Below, in pieces: positions 6,591 through 13,330 of a stretch of DNA of 13,870 nucleotides; the first letter of the stretch is position 1; every line of letters begins with the position of its first letter. The DNA is from Rhodoferax sp. UBA5149 (GTDB lineage: Bacteria; Pseudomonadota; Gammaproteobacteria; Burkholderiales; Burkholderiaceae_C), in contig NZ_DHXT01000197.1 of NCBI RefSeq assembly GCF_002413825.1, positions 18,417 through 32,286 of the forward strand, written 5' to 3'. Both the position numbers and the translations under genes were made by a program. Under the pieces are notes generated by a model. That model worked only from the letters and a program-made list of their open reading frames with translations. It ran no database searches and had not been told where the DNA came from.

Positions 6591-7601
6591 TTAGTCTTGA
6601 TTGTAACTTAGGGCCCAATTATTCAAAGCCTGATTCAAATCTTCTGGCAGGATGGCTTTAAAGACCATGGACTGTTGCGTCACAGGATGGACAAAGGCGA
6701 GGCGACAAGCATGCAGTGCCTGCCGCCGCATGCCAGCCAACGCACTGCCTCCATACAGCTCATCGGCCACCAGGGGATGCCCGATCGATGCCATATGAAC
6801 GCGAATCTGATGCGTTCGACCGGTATGCAAGGTACACCGGACCAGACACCCCTGATCGCAGTTTTGAAGGAGCTCAATATCTGTTCTGGCCAGTTTCCCC
6901 GGATTCTTGCTCAGGTCGACCACCGCCATTCGCAAGCGGTTGCGCGGGTCCCGACCCATGGGTGCGTTGACTTCGCGCGTGCGACTACCCACCCAGGGTC
7001 GATGGGCCAGCGCCACATACTGACGGCCAACCTCTCGCGCGGCGATCGAGCGGATCAAAGCATCCATTACCGCGCGCGTCCGGGCAACGACCATCAAACC
7101 ACTGGTATCTTTGTCCAATCGATGAACAATCCCGGCGCGCGGCAAGTTCATGGCCTTCGCGTCGTACGCCAGCAAGCCATTCAACAGGGTGCCACTCCAG
7201 TTGCCGGGTGCAGGATGAACCACCAGACCGGCCGGCTTGTTGATCACCAACAGATGTTCATCTTCATACACCAGCTCCAGCGCCATGACTTCCGGCTTGA
7301 ACGCCTGGCTTTGAGGCGTCGGTCGCAATTCAATGGTCCCGATGTCCGCAGCCTTGACGCGGGTCGATGGTTTGCGGACCACTGCGCCGTTGATCGTGAC
7401 GCCCTCCAGATCAATCAATTGCTGTAAATAGCTCCGTGAAAATTCTGGCACCAACTCGACCAACGCCCGGTCAAGTCGCTGTCCATGCTGGGCCTCGCCA
7501 AAAACCAGGGGACGTAACTCGGCGTCCGGCCCGGTATCTGCCCGGTCTTCGGTATCTTCGCTATCGAGCCCGCCCGATATAATCAATTCGGAATTTTTCA
7601 A
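6591..7601 (-). CDS. rluD: 23S rRNA pseudouridine(1911/1915/1917) synthase RluD
   Basis: RluD-type pseudouridine synthase that modifies helix 69 of 23S rRNA. The 336 residues comprise a leader of about 35 residues, an S4 domain at about 38-92 (QRLDRALVELVPEFSRSYLQQLI), and the catalytic domain with VYEDEHLLVINKPAGLVVHP (111-130), the catalytic motif HRLDKDTSGLMV (D163) and GRTHQIRVHMASIGHPLVAD near the end. The start is probably TTG: no in-frame ATG or GTG precedes the S4 domain, and AAGGA sits eight bases before this TTG. The leader is about 20 residues longer than in E. coli RluD. It is divergent from bamD, as in many Burkholderiales; the pgeF/yfiH gene often found after rluD is absent here and scpB follows instead. 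Confidence 0.94.
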   Translation of the reverse strand: MKNSELIISGGLDSEDTEDRADTGPDAELRPLVFGEAQHGQRLDRALVELVPEFSRSYLQQLIDLEGVTINGAVVRKPSTRVKAADIGTIELRPTPQSQAFKPEVMALELVYEDEHLLVINKPAGLVVHPAPGNWSGTLLNGLLAYDAKAMNLPRAGIVHRLDKDTSGLMVVARTRAVMDALIRSIAAREVGRQYVALAHRPWVGSRTREVNAPMGRDPRNRLRMAVVDLSKNPGKLARTDIELLQNCDQGCLVRCTLHTGRTHQIRVHMASIGHPLVADELYGGSALAGMRRQALHACRLAFVHPVTQQSMVFKAILPEDLNQALNNWALSYNQD

Positions 7602-7606
7602 GAAAG
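7578..7606 (+). promoter_or_regulatory. bamD promoter -10 box and ribosome binding site
   Basis: TATAAT at 7578-7583 is a perfect sigma-70 -10 box lying inside the first codons of rluD on the other strand. No good -35 box sits 16-18 bases upstream (TCTTCG at 7555-7560 is poor). A start near 7590 would leave a leader of about 26 bases. AAGAAAG at 7600-7606 serves as a Shine-Dalgarno-like site nine bases before the bamD ATG at 7616. Confidence 0.5.
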
Positions 7607-7635
7607 TTGTCCTTCATGCTTCGAGCCAAATTATC
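7607..7635 (-). promoter_or_regulatory. Possible rluD -10 box and ribosome binding site inside bamD
   Basis: Reading the minus strand, GATAAT (7635 down to 7630) matches five of six -10 bases and lies within the bamD signal-peptide codons. No convincing -35 box is seen. AAGGA follows and lies eight bases before the rluD TTG. Transcription from here would start near 7623. Confidence 0.35.
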
Positions 7636-8422
7636 GGTTGTCTACGTCTGGTCGCTGACAGGGGCGGCATTGCTGCTGGCAGGGTGTTCGTCCACCCCGG
7701 AGGACAAGACCGCTGACTGGAGTCCCAACAAGATCTACGCCGAAGCCAAAGATGAGTTGAGTTCAGGTGGCTACGACAAGGCCGTGACGCTTCTTGAAAA
7801 GCTGGAAGGTCGCGCCGCCGGAACACCCTTGGCGCAACAAGCCCAACTTGACAAAGCCTACGCTCAATACAAGTCAGGGGAAGCCGCGCAAGCCATTGCC
7901 ACCCTTGATCGTTTCATGAAGTTGCATCCGGCCAGTCCGGCACTTGATTACGCTTTGTACCTCAAGGGCATCATTAACTTCAATGACGATCTGGGCTTGT
8001 TCTCCTCTGTTACCCGTCAGGATTTGGCGGAACGGGATCAAAAAGCAGCCAAAGAATCGTTTGAGTCTTTCAAGGAGCTGGTTACCCGGTTCCCGACGTC
8101 CCGTTACACACCGGATGCCAGCCAGCGCATGACTTACATTGTCAACTCACTGGCCCAGTACGAGGTGCATGTCGCGCGCTATTACTTTGGCCGGGGCGCC
8201 TATGTGGCGGCTATCAATCGGGCCCAGCTCGCCGTGACCGACTACCAGGGCGTGCCGGCCGTTGAAGAGGCGCTTTTCATCATCGTCAAGTCCTATGACG
8301 CACTAGGCCTGACGCCGCTGCGTGACGATGCAAAACGGGTGCTTGAAAAGAACTATCCACAGTCTGAGTACCTGACCCGTGGCTTCAAAGCCAGCTCGGA
8401 TCCGTGGTGGAAGGTCTGGTAA
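7616..8422 (+). CDS. bamD: Outer membrane protein assembly factor BamD (YfiO/ComL)
   Basis: Essential lipoprotein of the BAM complex that inserts beta-barrel proteins into the outer membrane. The 268-residue product starts with a lipoprotein signal ending LLLAGC, with the acylated Cys at 24. A five-TPR fold follows: IYAEAKDELSSGGYDKAVTLLEKLE, AQLDKAYAQYKSGEAAQAIATLDRFMKLHP, then LYLKGIINFNDD, FKELVTRFPTSRYTPDASQRM and ARYYFGRGAYVAAINRAQ, which is characteristic of BamD. The C-terminal end DPWWKVW is typical of beta-proteobacterial forms. I chose the ATG at 7616 over an in-frame TTG nine bases earlier because the AAGAAAG site fits the ATG. The last 38 bases overlap the end of the opposing helicase gene. 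Confidence 0.95.
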   Translation: MLRAKLSVVYVWSLTGAALLLAGCSSTPEDKTADWSPNKIYAEAKDELSSGGYDKAVTLLEKLEGRAAGTPLAQQAQLDKAYAQYKSGEAAQAIATLDRFMKLHPASPALDYALYLKGIINFNDDLGLFSSVTRQDLAERDQKAAKESFESFKELVTRFPTSRYTPDASQRMTYIVNSLAQYEVHVARYYFGRGAYVAAINRAQLAVTDYQGVPAVEEALFIIVKSYDALGLTPLRDDAKRVLEKNYPQSEYLTRGFKASSDPWWKVW

Positions 8423-10397
8423 GTGCATTAAGCGCCTCGGTCAACTCATCTTCCGAGCTTATTTTTCGCATGGGCGGCAATGCCGCCAGCAGCCGCCGAC
8501 CATAGCCCATGAGGACCAATCGCGTATCGCACACAACCAGAACACCTCGATCGGATTCGCGCCGGATTAATCGTCCGGCCCCTTGTTTGAGGGCGATGGC
8601 CGCTTCGGGAATAAAGTAGTTGTTGAATACGCTGCGTCCCGCAGCCTCCAGCCGCTTGGAACGCGCCTCGACCAGGGGATCGTTTGGCGGCGGAAACGGG
8701 AGCTTGTCAATAACCACCATCTGTAACGCATCTCCCGGTATATCGACACCTTCCCAAAAAGAGGCCGATGCCACCAGAATACAGCCAGCTCCACCGCCCT
8801 GGTCGCTTTGGCGAAATCGCTCCATCAGTTCGCGTTTGGGTTGCTGTCCCTGCACCAGAATTTCCAGGGCTTTTGAATCTGTGAAATGTCGCTGCAAAGC
8901 CTCGCTAACGGCGTGCAAGGCGCGCAGGGTCGTTGTCAAAACCAGTGTGCGGCCCCCAATCACGGGCGCCACCCTGGCGACAAAATCCGCCACCTGCGCG
9001 CTATGGCCAGGATCACTGGGTTTTGGCAAGTGCCGTGGCACGTACAAGGCCGCTTGCTTGGCATAGTCAAACGGACTGCCCACTTTCAAAACTTCAGCGT
9101 CGCCCAAGCCACAGGGCTCGGTAAACCAGCGCAGCCGGGCGTCGTCCCCCAAGGTTGCCGAAGTAAATATCCATGACCGCTGTACGCCCTCTTCCTCCGT
9201 TGACTTGATGAGTCGCGTCTGGACCGTGTACGCAATATCGAGCGGTGACTCAACCAGTCGGAGCTGCGCTCCGACATCGAGCCAACGAACCGACTCAAGC
9301 GCACAGGCGCCCGCAAAAAATTCAAGCCGTTCGATAAATATGCCGCCTCGCTCGCTCAAACGCACCAGGTCAGGCGCGATTTCACTGACCGTATCCAGCG
9401 CCAGCAGGGCCCGGGTACACGCCGCATGAAGCGCACCCAGTGCCTCATTCCAGGCCGAAGCGGTCACCTGCTCCGGTGCCGTCTCCACCCAGCGCAGTTT
9501 GGCGCCCGGATAGCTCTTGCCCACGACCAGACGCAAATCACGCGCGGCGTACTCAATATCAGACGCCAACTGCTGCCAATCAAGCAGTCCGCGCGCATGT
9601 TGCAAACCGTCGGCCAGCATGTCGCGGGCAAAGTCCAGCAGTTGCCCTGTCGTCAACTGTTTGCCCAGAAACTGCACGCCCGTTTCATTGAGTTGATGCG
9701 CTTCATCGAAGATGACGGTCTGTACAGACGGCAGCAACTCGGCCATACCCGATTCGCGAACCGCCAAATCAGCAAAAAACAAATGATGGTTGATGACGAC
9801 AACATCGGCCGCCAGCGCCTCGCGCCGGGCCTGGTTGACATGGCAAGCACGGAACTGGGGACACTGCGACCCCAGACAATTGTCGCGTGAAGACGTGACC
9901 ACCGGGATGAGCGGCGAGCGCTCATCGAGACCGGGCAACTCGGCCAGGTCGCCGGTGCGGGTGGCCAGCGCCCATTGCTCGATTTTGGCCAAAGTCCGCA
10001 CCGCCAGGTGATCAGAAGAATTCGAGTTTTGCCGGGCTGCTTGCAGACGATGCAGGCACACATAACTGCCACGGCCTTTGAGCAGGGCGATGCGTACCGG
10101 CAGGCCAAGGGCCTTGATCAAACGCGGCAGGTCACGACCAAACAACTGGTCCTGCAAAGTCTTGGTTGCCGTAGAAAGCAGTACACGCGTACCGCTCAAC
10201 AGCGCGGGAACAAGATACGAAAAAGTCTTGCCAATGCCGGTACCAGCCTCGACGACCAGTACCCCGCCCTGGTCGATGGTACGGGCAATCGCTGTCGCCA
10301 TTTCGGTTTGCCCCTCTCTGGGCATGAACTCTTCGACCGTTCGCGACAACAAGCCGTCGGGCGCGAACATCTCGCGAACAATGTTTTGCAAACTCAT
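8385..10397 (-). CDS. yoaA: ATP-dependent DNA helicase, DinG/YoaA family (XPD-like, Fe-S)
   Basis: Superfamily 2 5'-3' helicase of 670 residues. It resembles E. coli YoaA along its length: FAPDGLL start, PREGQ Q-motif at 26-30, Walker A EAGTGIGKT at 50-58, LSTATKTLQDQL motif Ia, DEAH box at 231-234 (IFDEAH), SWIFTSATLGDDA, SFWEGVDIPGDALQMVVIDKLPF and motif VI QGAGRLIRRESDRG. Four cysteines C114, C174, C179 and C185 sit between Walker A and the DEAH box, as expected for the XPD-type 4Fe-4S cluster. In E. coli YoaA acts with HolC in tolerance of replication blocks; transfer of that role is inference. DinG proper is a weaker alternative, since its length and N-terminus differ. The ATG follows the YdcH-like stop by three bases. 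Confidence 0.93.
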   Translation of the reverse strand: MSLQNIVREMFAPDGLLSRTVEEFMPREGQTEMATAIARTIDQGGVLVVEAGTGIGKTFSYLVPALLSGTRVLLSTATKTLQDQLFGRDLPRLIKALGLPVRIALLKGRGSYVCLHRLQAARQNSNSSDHLAVRTLAKIEQWALATRTGDLAELPGLDERSPLIPVVTSSRDNCLGSQCPQFRACHVNQARREALAADVVVINHHLFFADLAVRESGMAELLPSVQTVIFDEAHQLNETGVQFLGKQLTTGQLLDFARDMLADGLQHARGLLDWQQLASDIEYAARDLRLVVGKSYPGAKLRWVETAPEQVTASAWNEALGALHAACTRALLALDTVSEIAPDLVRLSERGGIFIERLEFFAGACALESVRWLDVGAQLRLVESPLDIAYTVQTRLIKSTEEEGVQRSWIFTSATLGDDARLRWFTEPCGLGDAEVLKVGSPFDYAKQAALYVPRHLPKPSDPGHSAQVADFVARVAPVIGGRTLVLTTTLRALHAVSEALQRHFTDSKALEILVQGQQPKRELMERFRQSDQGGGAGCILVASASFWEGVDIPGDALQMVVIDKLPFPPPNDPLVEARSKRLEAAGRSVFNNYFIPEAAIALKQGAGRLIRRESDRGVLVVCDTRLVLMGYGRRLLAALPPMRKISSEDELTEALNALTRPSTTDPSWL

Positions 10398-10400
10398 TCT

Positions 10401-10685
10401 TCAGGCGGGTTCGTCAGGCGTCACTATCCGCTCAATTCGCACGATCTCGTCTCTCAAACCCAGTCGCCTTTTCTTCAGCCGCCGCATCAAAAGTTCATCC
10501 AGCGGGCTCTCACCGCTTGCGCGATCTATCATCGCATCCAGATCGCCATGCTCGATGCGCAGCTCGATCAGCCGACGTTCGGGAGAATGTAGATTAAAGT
10601 CCAAAATATCGGCAAGGAAAACACCCGAATCGATCGAGCTGGATGGAGTGATAAGTTGGCTCGATAATACGACTTTCAAACCCAT
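10401..10685 (-). CDS. YdcH-like (DUF465) small protein
   Basis: Small cytosolic protein of at most 94 residues. Its second half is an amphipathic helical hairpin with the DUF465/YdcH signature: RLIELRIEHGDLDAMIDRA (about 38-56), a turn, then LDELLMRRLKKRRLGLRDEIVRIE (63-86). The function of this family is unknown. The first 30 or so residues lack family resemblance. The ATG at 10685 has no clear Shine-Dalgarno sequence; an in-frame TTG at 10604 would give a 67-residue protein close to normal family length and leave a 113-base divergent promoter region instead of 32 bases. It is three bases upstream of the helicase gene and probably co-transcribed. Confidence 0.75.
   Translation of the reverse strand: MGLKVVLSSQLITPSSSIDSGVFLADILDFNLHSPERRLIELRIEHGDLDAMIDRASGESPLDELLMRRLKKRRLGLRDEIVRIERIVTPDEPA
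10663..10668 (+). promoter_or_regulatory. Possible -10 box for the PP2C gene
   Basis: GATAAT matches five of six -10 bases. TGGATG at 10640-10645 is a poor -35 candidate with 17-base spacing. A start near 10675 would give a leader of about 43 bases that contains the hairpin listed next. It overlaps the 5' end of the YdcH-like frame on the other strand if that gene uses its ATG. Confidence 0.3.
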
Positions 10686-10690
10686 TTATC

Positions 10691-10714
10691 GGAGTCTTCG
10701 CTTTTTAGCGACTC
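10691..10714 (+). promoter_or_regulatory. Hairpin between GGAG and the PP2C start codon
   Basis: GGAG at 10691-10694 lies 23 bases before the ATG, too far for normal use. Between them TCGCT-TTTT-AGCGA (10698-10711) forms a 5-bp stem with a four-base loop. Folding it out leaves GGAG about nine bases from the ATG. An alternative pairing, GAGTC (10692-10696) with GACTC (10710-10714) plus GCT/AGC inside, would bury GGAG. It could equally be an operator for the divergent pair. Confidence 0.4.
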
Positions 10715-10717
10715 AAC

Positions 10718-11479
10718 ATGTCCAAAGGTTACCGACTCACCGCGTCGACGGGCATTCACAAGGGTGACCGTGACTACCAGCAAGATCAGGTGGTTTTGCT
10801 GAGCCACTCGCGTGTCAGTGGATGCCTGCTGGCCGTGCTCGCGGACGGCATGGGCGGACGTAGTGGCGGACGCAAAGCCTCCGACCAGGTCATGATGACT
10901 GCCAGGCAGCTGTTTGAGCGCTATTCTCCCGAGACCGATGATCCTGCGGTGGCACTGATGCAGCTGGTCCAGGAAGCCCATATGGTCATTAAATTGACGG
11001 CTGTGTCGTCGGAAGAAGAGCCCCACAGCACGGTGGCGGCATTTTTGATCAACCCTGGGGGTGATTGCTACTGGGCGCACGCAGGTGACTCACGGATATA
11101 CCACTATCACGGTAACAAATTGGTCAAGCGAACCATGGACCACTCCTACGTTCAGGCGCTGGTCAACCGGGGTGAGATTACCGAGGAGCAAGCTAACGTT
11201 CATCCCCAGTCCAATATTCTCATGGGCTGTCTGGGAACGGAAAGCGACCCACCGGTAGATGTCCATTTCATTCCCAAACTACGCGCTGGCGACATTTTGA
11301 TGGCCTGCAGCGATGGTGTCTGGCACTACTTCAATACGGCGGAAATCGGTTCTATTCTCTCCACACTGTCAGCACGGGAAGCAACGGAATTCCTGATAGA
11401 AAAAGCCAGATCCCGAGGCTATGGGGGCGGCGACAATCTGTCCCTGGTAGTGGTCAAACTGGAAGCACTGGGATCGTAA
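10718..11479 (+). CDS. PP2C-family serine/threonine protein phosphatase
   Basis: Soluble metal-dependent phosphatase of 253 residues, the usual length of bacterial Stp/PrpC enzymes, made of the catalytic domain alone. The metal and catalytic motifs are in order: DRDYQQDQV (D23) in place of the usual RxxNED, VLADGMGG (D43, G44), HSTVAAFLI, YWAHAGDSRIYHY (D124), RTMDHSYVQALVNRGEITEEQA, ILMACSDGVW (D199) and GGGDNLSLVVV (D239). No signal peptide, membrane segment or sensor domain is seen. It opens a lone plus-strand unit between two minus-strand runs. No partner kinase is in the window, so its substrate cannot be guessed; protein phosphatase activity is inferred from the family. Confidence 0.92.
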   Translation: MSKGYRLTASTGIHKGDRDYQQDQVVLLSHSRVSGCLLAVLADGMGGRSGGRKASDQVMMTARQLFERYSPETDDPAVALMQLVQEAHMVIKLTAVSSEEEPHSTVAAFLINPGGDCYWAHAGDSRIYHYHGNKLVKRTMDHSYVQALVNRGEITEEQANVHPQSNILMGCLGTESDPPVDVHFIPKLRAGDILMACSDGVWHYFNTAEIGSILSTLSAREATEFLIEKARSRGYGGGDNLSLVVVKLEALGS

Positions 11480-11481
11480 TT

Positions 11482-11517
11482 TTCGAATCCAGTCGAGCTG
11501 CGCGCACGCAATTCGAA
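11482..11517. other. Inverted repeat between convergent genes
   Basis: TTCGAAT (11482-11488) and ATTCGAA (11511-11517) can pair as a 7-bp stem around a 22-base loop rich in GC. It lies in the 48-base gap between the ends of the PP2C gene and the opposing coiled-coil gene. The position suits a bidirectional terminator, but the loop is long and there is no T-run, so this is weak. Confidence 0.25.
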
Positions 11518-11527
11518 TGAATTGGAG

Positions 11528-12151
11528 TCAGGGAGATGCCGGCAAGGGCTTTGAAAAGGTTCCGGATTTTTCGCTATTGCTTTTTTCCCGGCTGACGCGG
11601 TGCTCCTGCGCTGCTTTGAGTTTGTCGTCGTACCGCTTCTGTTCTTCGGCAACATCATCGGAGGTGTGACCGGGCTCAACTTTTCTTTGCGCGCTTTTAG
11701 CCGTCGACTGGCCGGACTTCGCGTTCAGGGCCGCAGAGGTCTTCTGCTTGGCACGTTCCTCCCGCTCCTGTGGCGCCTCGCGCACTTGCACCCGCCTGCC
11801 TGCGCCTTCTTCCATCGGTTGGGCCGAAGACCTCTCCTGGATCCGCTCCATCTGCGCCAGCGCCTTGCGCTTGCGCTCAGCGTCATTGAGGATAAGGTCT
11901 TGTCGGCGCAGGTCGTCAAGCACTTGTCGCCGACGCACGCGAACTTCGCGCTGACAGTCCGTCACTGAAAAGCGGGCGTAGCAGGCCGCCTCTTCCGTCT
12001 GGTAGCGCGCCTCTTCCCGCGCACGCTCAGCCTGAATTCGGTCGCGCTCGCCCTCGATATCAAGTGAGGGCGCGGTCCCAGTACCCGTTGGCTGTGAGAA
12101 GGCGCAGCCGGCTGTGAGGAGCAGCGTCAACACAAAGAATAGTTTTTTCAT
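11528..12151 (-). CDS. Secreted coiled-coil protein with paired cysteines, unknown function
   Basis: Protein of 207 residues of no family I can name. Residues 1-19 look like an export signal: KK, then FFVLTLLLTAGC and AFSQ. C16 in TAGC resembles a lipobox but the -3 residue is Thr, so cleavage after AFS is also possible. Residues 33-107 are a highly charged helix (Glu/Arg/Gln), likely a coiled coil, and carry C57 and C66 in ACYARFSVTDC, spaced to form a local disulfide in the periplasm. Residues 110-207 are Lys/Ser/Glu-rich and probably disordered. The ATG overlaps the zapE stop as ATGA, so expression depends on zapE. Similar short envelope proteins are found after zapE in other Burkholderiales (recollection, unchecked). 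Confidence 0.75.
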   Translation of the reverse strand: MKKLFFVLTLLLTAGCAFSQPTGTGTAPSLDIEGERDRIQAERAREEARYQTEEAACYARFSVTDCQREVRVRRRQVLDDLRRQDLILNDAERKRKALAQMERIQERSSAQPMEEGAGRRVQVREAPQEREERAKQKTSAALNAKSGQSTAKSAQRKVEPGHTSDDVAEEQKRYDDKLKAAQEHRVSREKSNSEKSGTFSKPLPASP

Positions 12152-13245
12152 GTCAATCGGGTATCCACAACACGACGCTCCAAAGCCAAGAACTCACCGG
12201 ATTGCATTTCGTTCAAACGGGAAACCGTCCGGGGAAACTCATGGGCCAGCGGACCTTCGGTGTACAAGGCTTGCGCTGGCACCGCCGCCGACATAATCAG
12301 CTTGACGCGCCGATCGTAAAGCACATCCACCAGCCAGGTAAAACGGCGCGCTTCGGACGCCATGCGCACCGGCATATGGGGCACATCACTCAACAGAACC
12401 GTATGAAATTGCGTCGCAATTTCCAGATAGTCGTTTTGCGACCGCGGGCCGCCACACAGGGTTTTGAAGTCAAACCAGACCAGACCACCGGCCTTGCGGC
12501 GAGCATGAATCTCCCGGGCCTCAATATGCAGGACCGGATTTTCATCCTGCGTCTCCGCCAGGCGGTCAAATGCGTCCCGCATCGCCGCGTCGGCCTGGGC
12601 ACCGAGCGGCACATGGTAGAGCTTGAGTTGCTCCATCGTGCGGCGACGGTAGTCGGTTCCGTTGTCCACGTTGATGACGTCGAGTTTTTCGTTCAGCAAG
12701 GCAATCGCAGGAAGAATGCGGTCGCGATGCAAGCCATTGGGATAGAGGTCATCCGGTTTGAAGTTGGAGGTGGTCACCAATCCCACGCCGTTGTCGAACA
12801 GCGCTGCCAGCAGGCGATGCAGAATCATGGCGTCCGTGATATCGGCGACATGAAACTCGTCAAAACAAATCAGCCGGTGCTTTTTGGCAATACGCCGGGC
12901 CAGCTCGTCGAGCGGGTTGACCGTGCCTTGCAGCGCGGCCAGCTCCCGGTGAACCTCACGCATGAACTCGTGAAAGTGCAACCGGGTTTTGCGCCTGAGC
13001 GGAACGGCATTGAAGAAGCAATCCATCAGGAAACTCTTGCCCCGCCCCACCCCGCCATACATGTAGACGCCGCGCGGAATGTCGGGACGGTTGATCAGCT
13101 TCTTGAGCGCGTTGGAACGCTTTTCCTTGAAAGCCGCCCACTCGCGGGCGCAACGATCCAGCGCCTCCACGGCGCGCAGTTGAGCGGGATCGGCGCTGTA
13201 GCCACGCGCGACCAGCTCGGCTTGATAAGCTTGTTTGACGCTCAC
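12148..13245 (-). CDS. zapE: Cell division AAA-like ATPase ZapE (AFG1 family)
   Basis: ZapE/AFG1-like P-loop ATPase of 365 residues; in E. coli it acts at the FtsZ ring late in constriction and under low oxygen or heat. The domain order is Walker A YGGVGRGKS (63-71), FHEFMREVHREL (91-102), Walker B LICFDEFHVADITDAM (125-140), LVTTSNFKPDDLYPNGLHRDRILPAI (156-181; sensor-1 region) and the C-terminal SDVPHMPVRMASEARRFTWLVDVLYD, all typical of the family. The start is GTG at 13245, matching the family's N-terminal length; the Shine-Dalgarno site (GGGG at about nine bases) is poor. It follows lpdA, as in many Burkholderiales, with a hairpin repeat between them, and overlaps the next gene by four bases. 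Confidence 0.95.
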   Translation of the reverse strand: MSVKQAYQAELVARGYSADPAQLRAVEALDRCAREWAAFKEKRSNALKKLINRPDIPRGVYMYGGVGRGKSFLMDCFFNAVPLRRKTRLHFHEFMREVHRELAALQGTVNPLDELARRIAKKHRLICFDEFHVADITDAMILHRLLAALFDNGVGLVTTSNFKPDDLYPNGLHRDRILPAIALLNEKLDVINVDNGTDYRRRTMEQLKLYHVPLGAQADAAMRDAFDRLAETQDENPVLHIEAREIHARRKAGGLVWFDFKTLCGGPRSQNDYLEIATQFHTVLLSDVPHMPVRMASEARRFTWLVDVLYDRRVKLIMSAAVPAQALYTEGPLAHEFPRTVSRLNEMQSGEFLALERRVVDTRLT

Positions 13246-13263
13246 GAACGAGACCCCGAATTG

Positions 13264-13330
13264 CTATTAATTAAATAGCTTCTCGCGCCCGGTAGACGGG
13301 GGCTAGAAGCATATTTAATAAAAATATTAA
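13264..13330. repeat. Comamonadaceae-type intergenic hairpin repeat (REP-like)
   Basis: The 85-base lpdA-zapE gap is filled by a long inverted repeat. ATTAAATAGCTTCT (13270-13283) pairs with AGAAGC (13305-13310) and, past one bulged A, TATTTAAT (13312-13319), giving 14 bp. Inside, GCCC (13287-13290) pairs with GGGC (13300-13303) around a nine-base loop. AT-rich ends and a GC-rich AGCTTCT/CGCGCCC core resemble the dispersed 'AGCTGCTAGCGC...' hairpins I recall from Acidovorax, Variovorax and Rhodoferax intergenic regions. It may stabilise or end the lpdA transcript. No transposase is near. Confidence 0.65.

Noticed and set aside
6675..7427. Plus-strand open frame of 250 codons over rluD
   Set aside because: Antisense shadow of a well-defined pseudouridine synthase; the composition looks like reversed codons and has no domain.
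12202..13278. Long plus-strand open frame of about 358 codons antisense to zapE
   Set aside because: It mirrors zapE, which has full family motifs on the other strand. The antisense product shows no recognisable domain, and GC-rich coding sequence commonly leaves such shadow frames.
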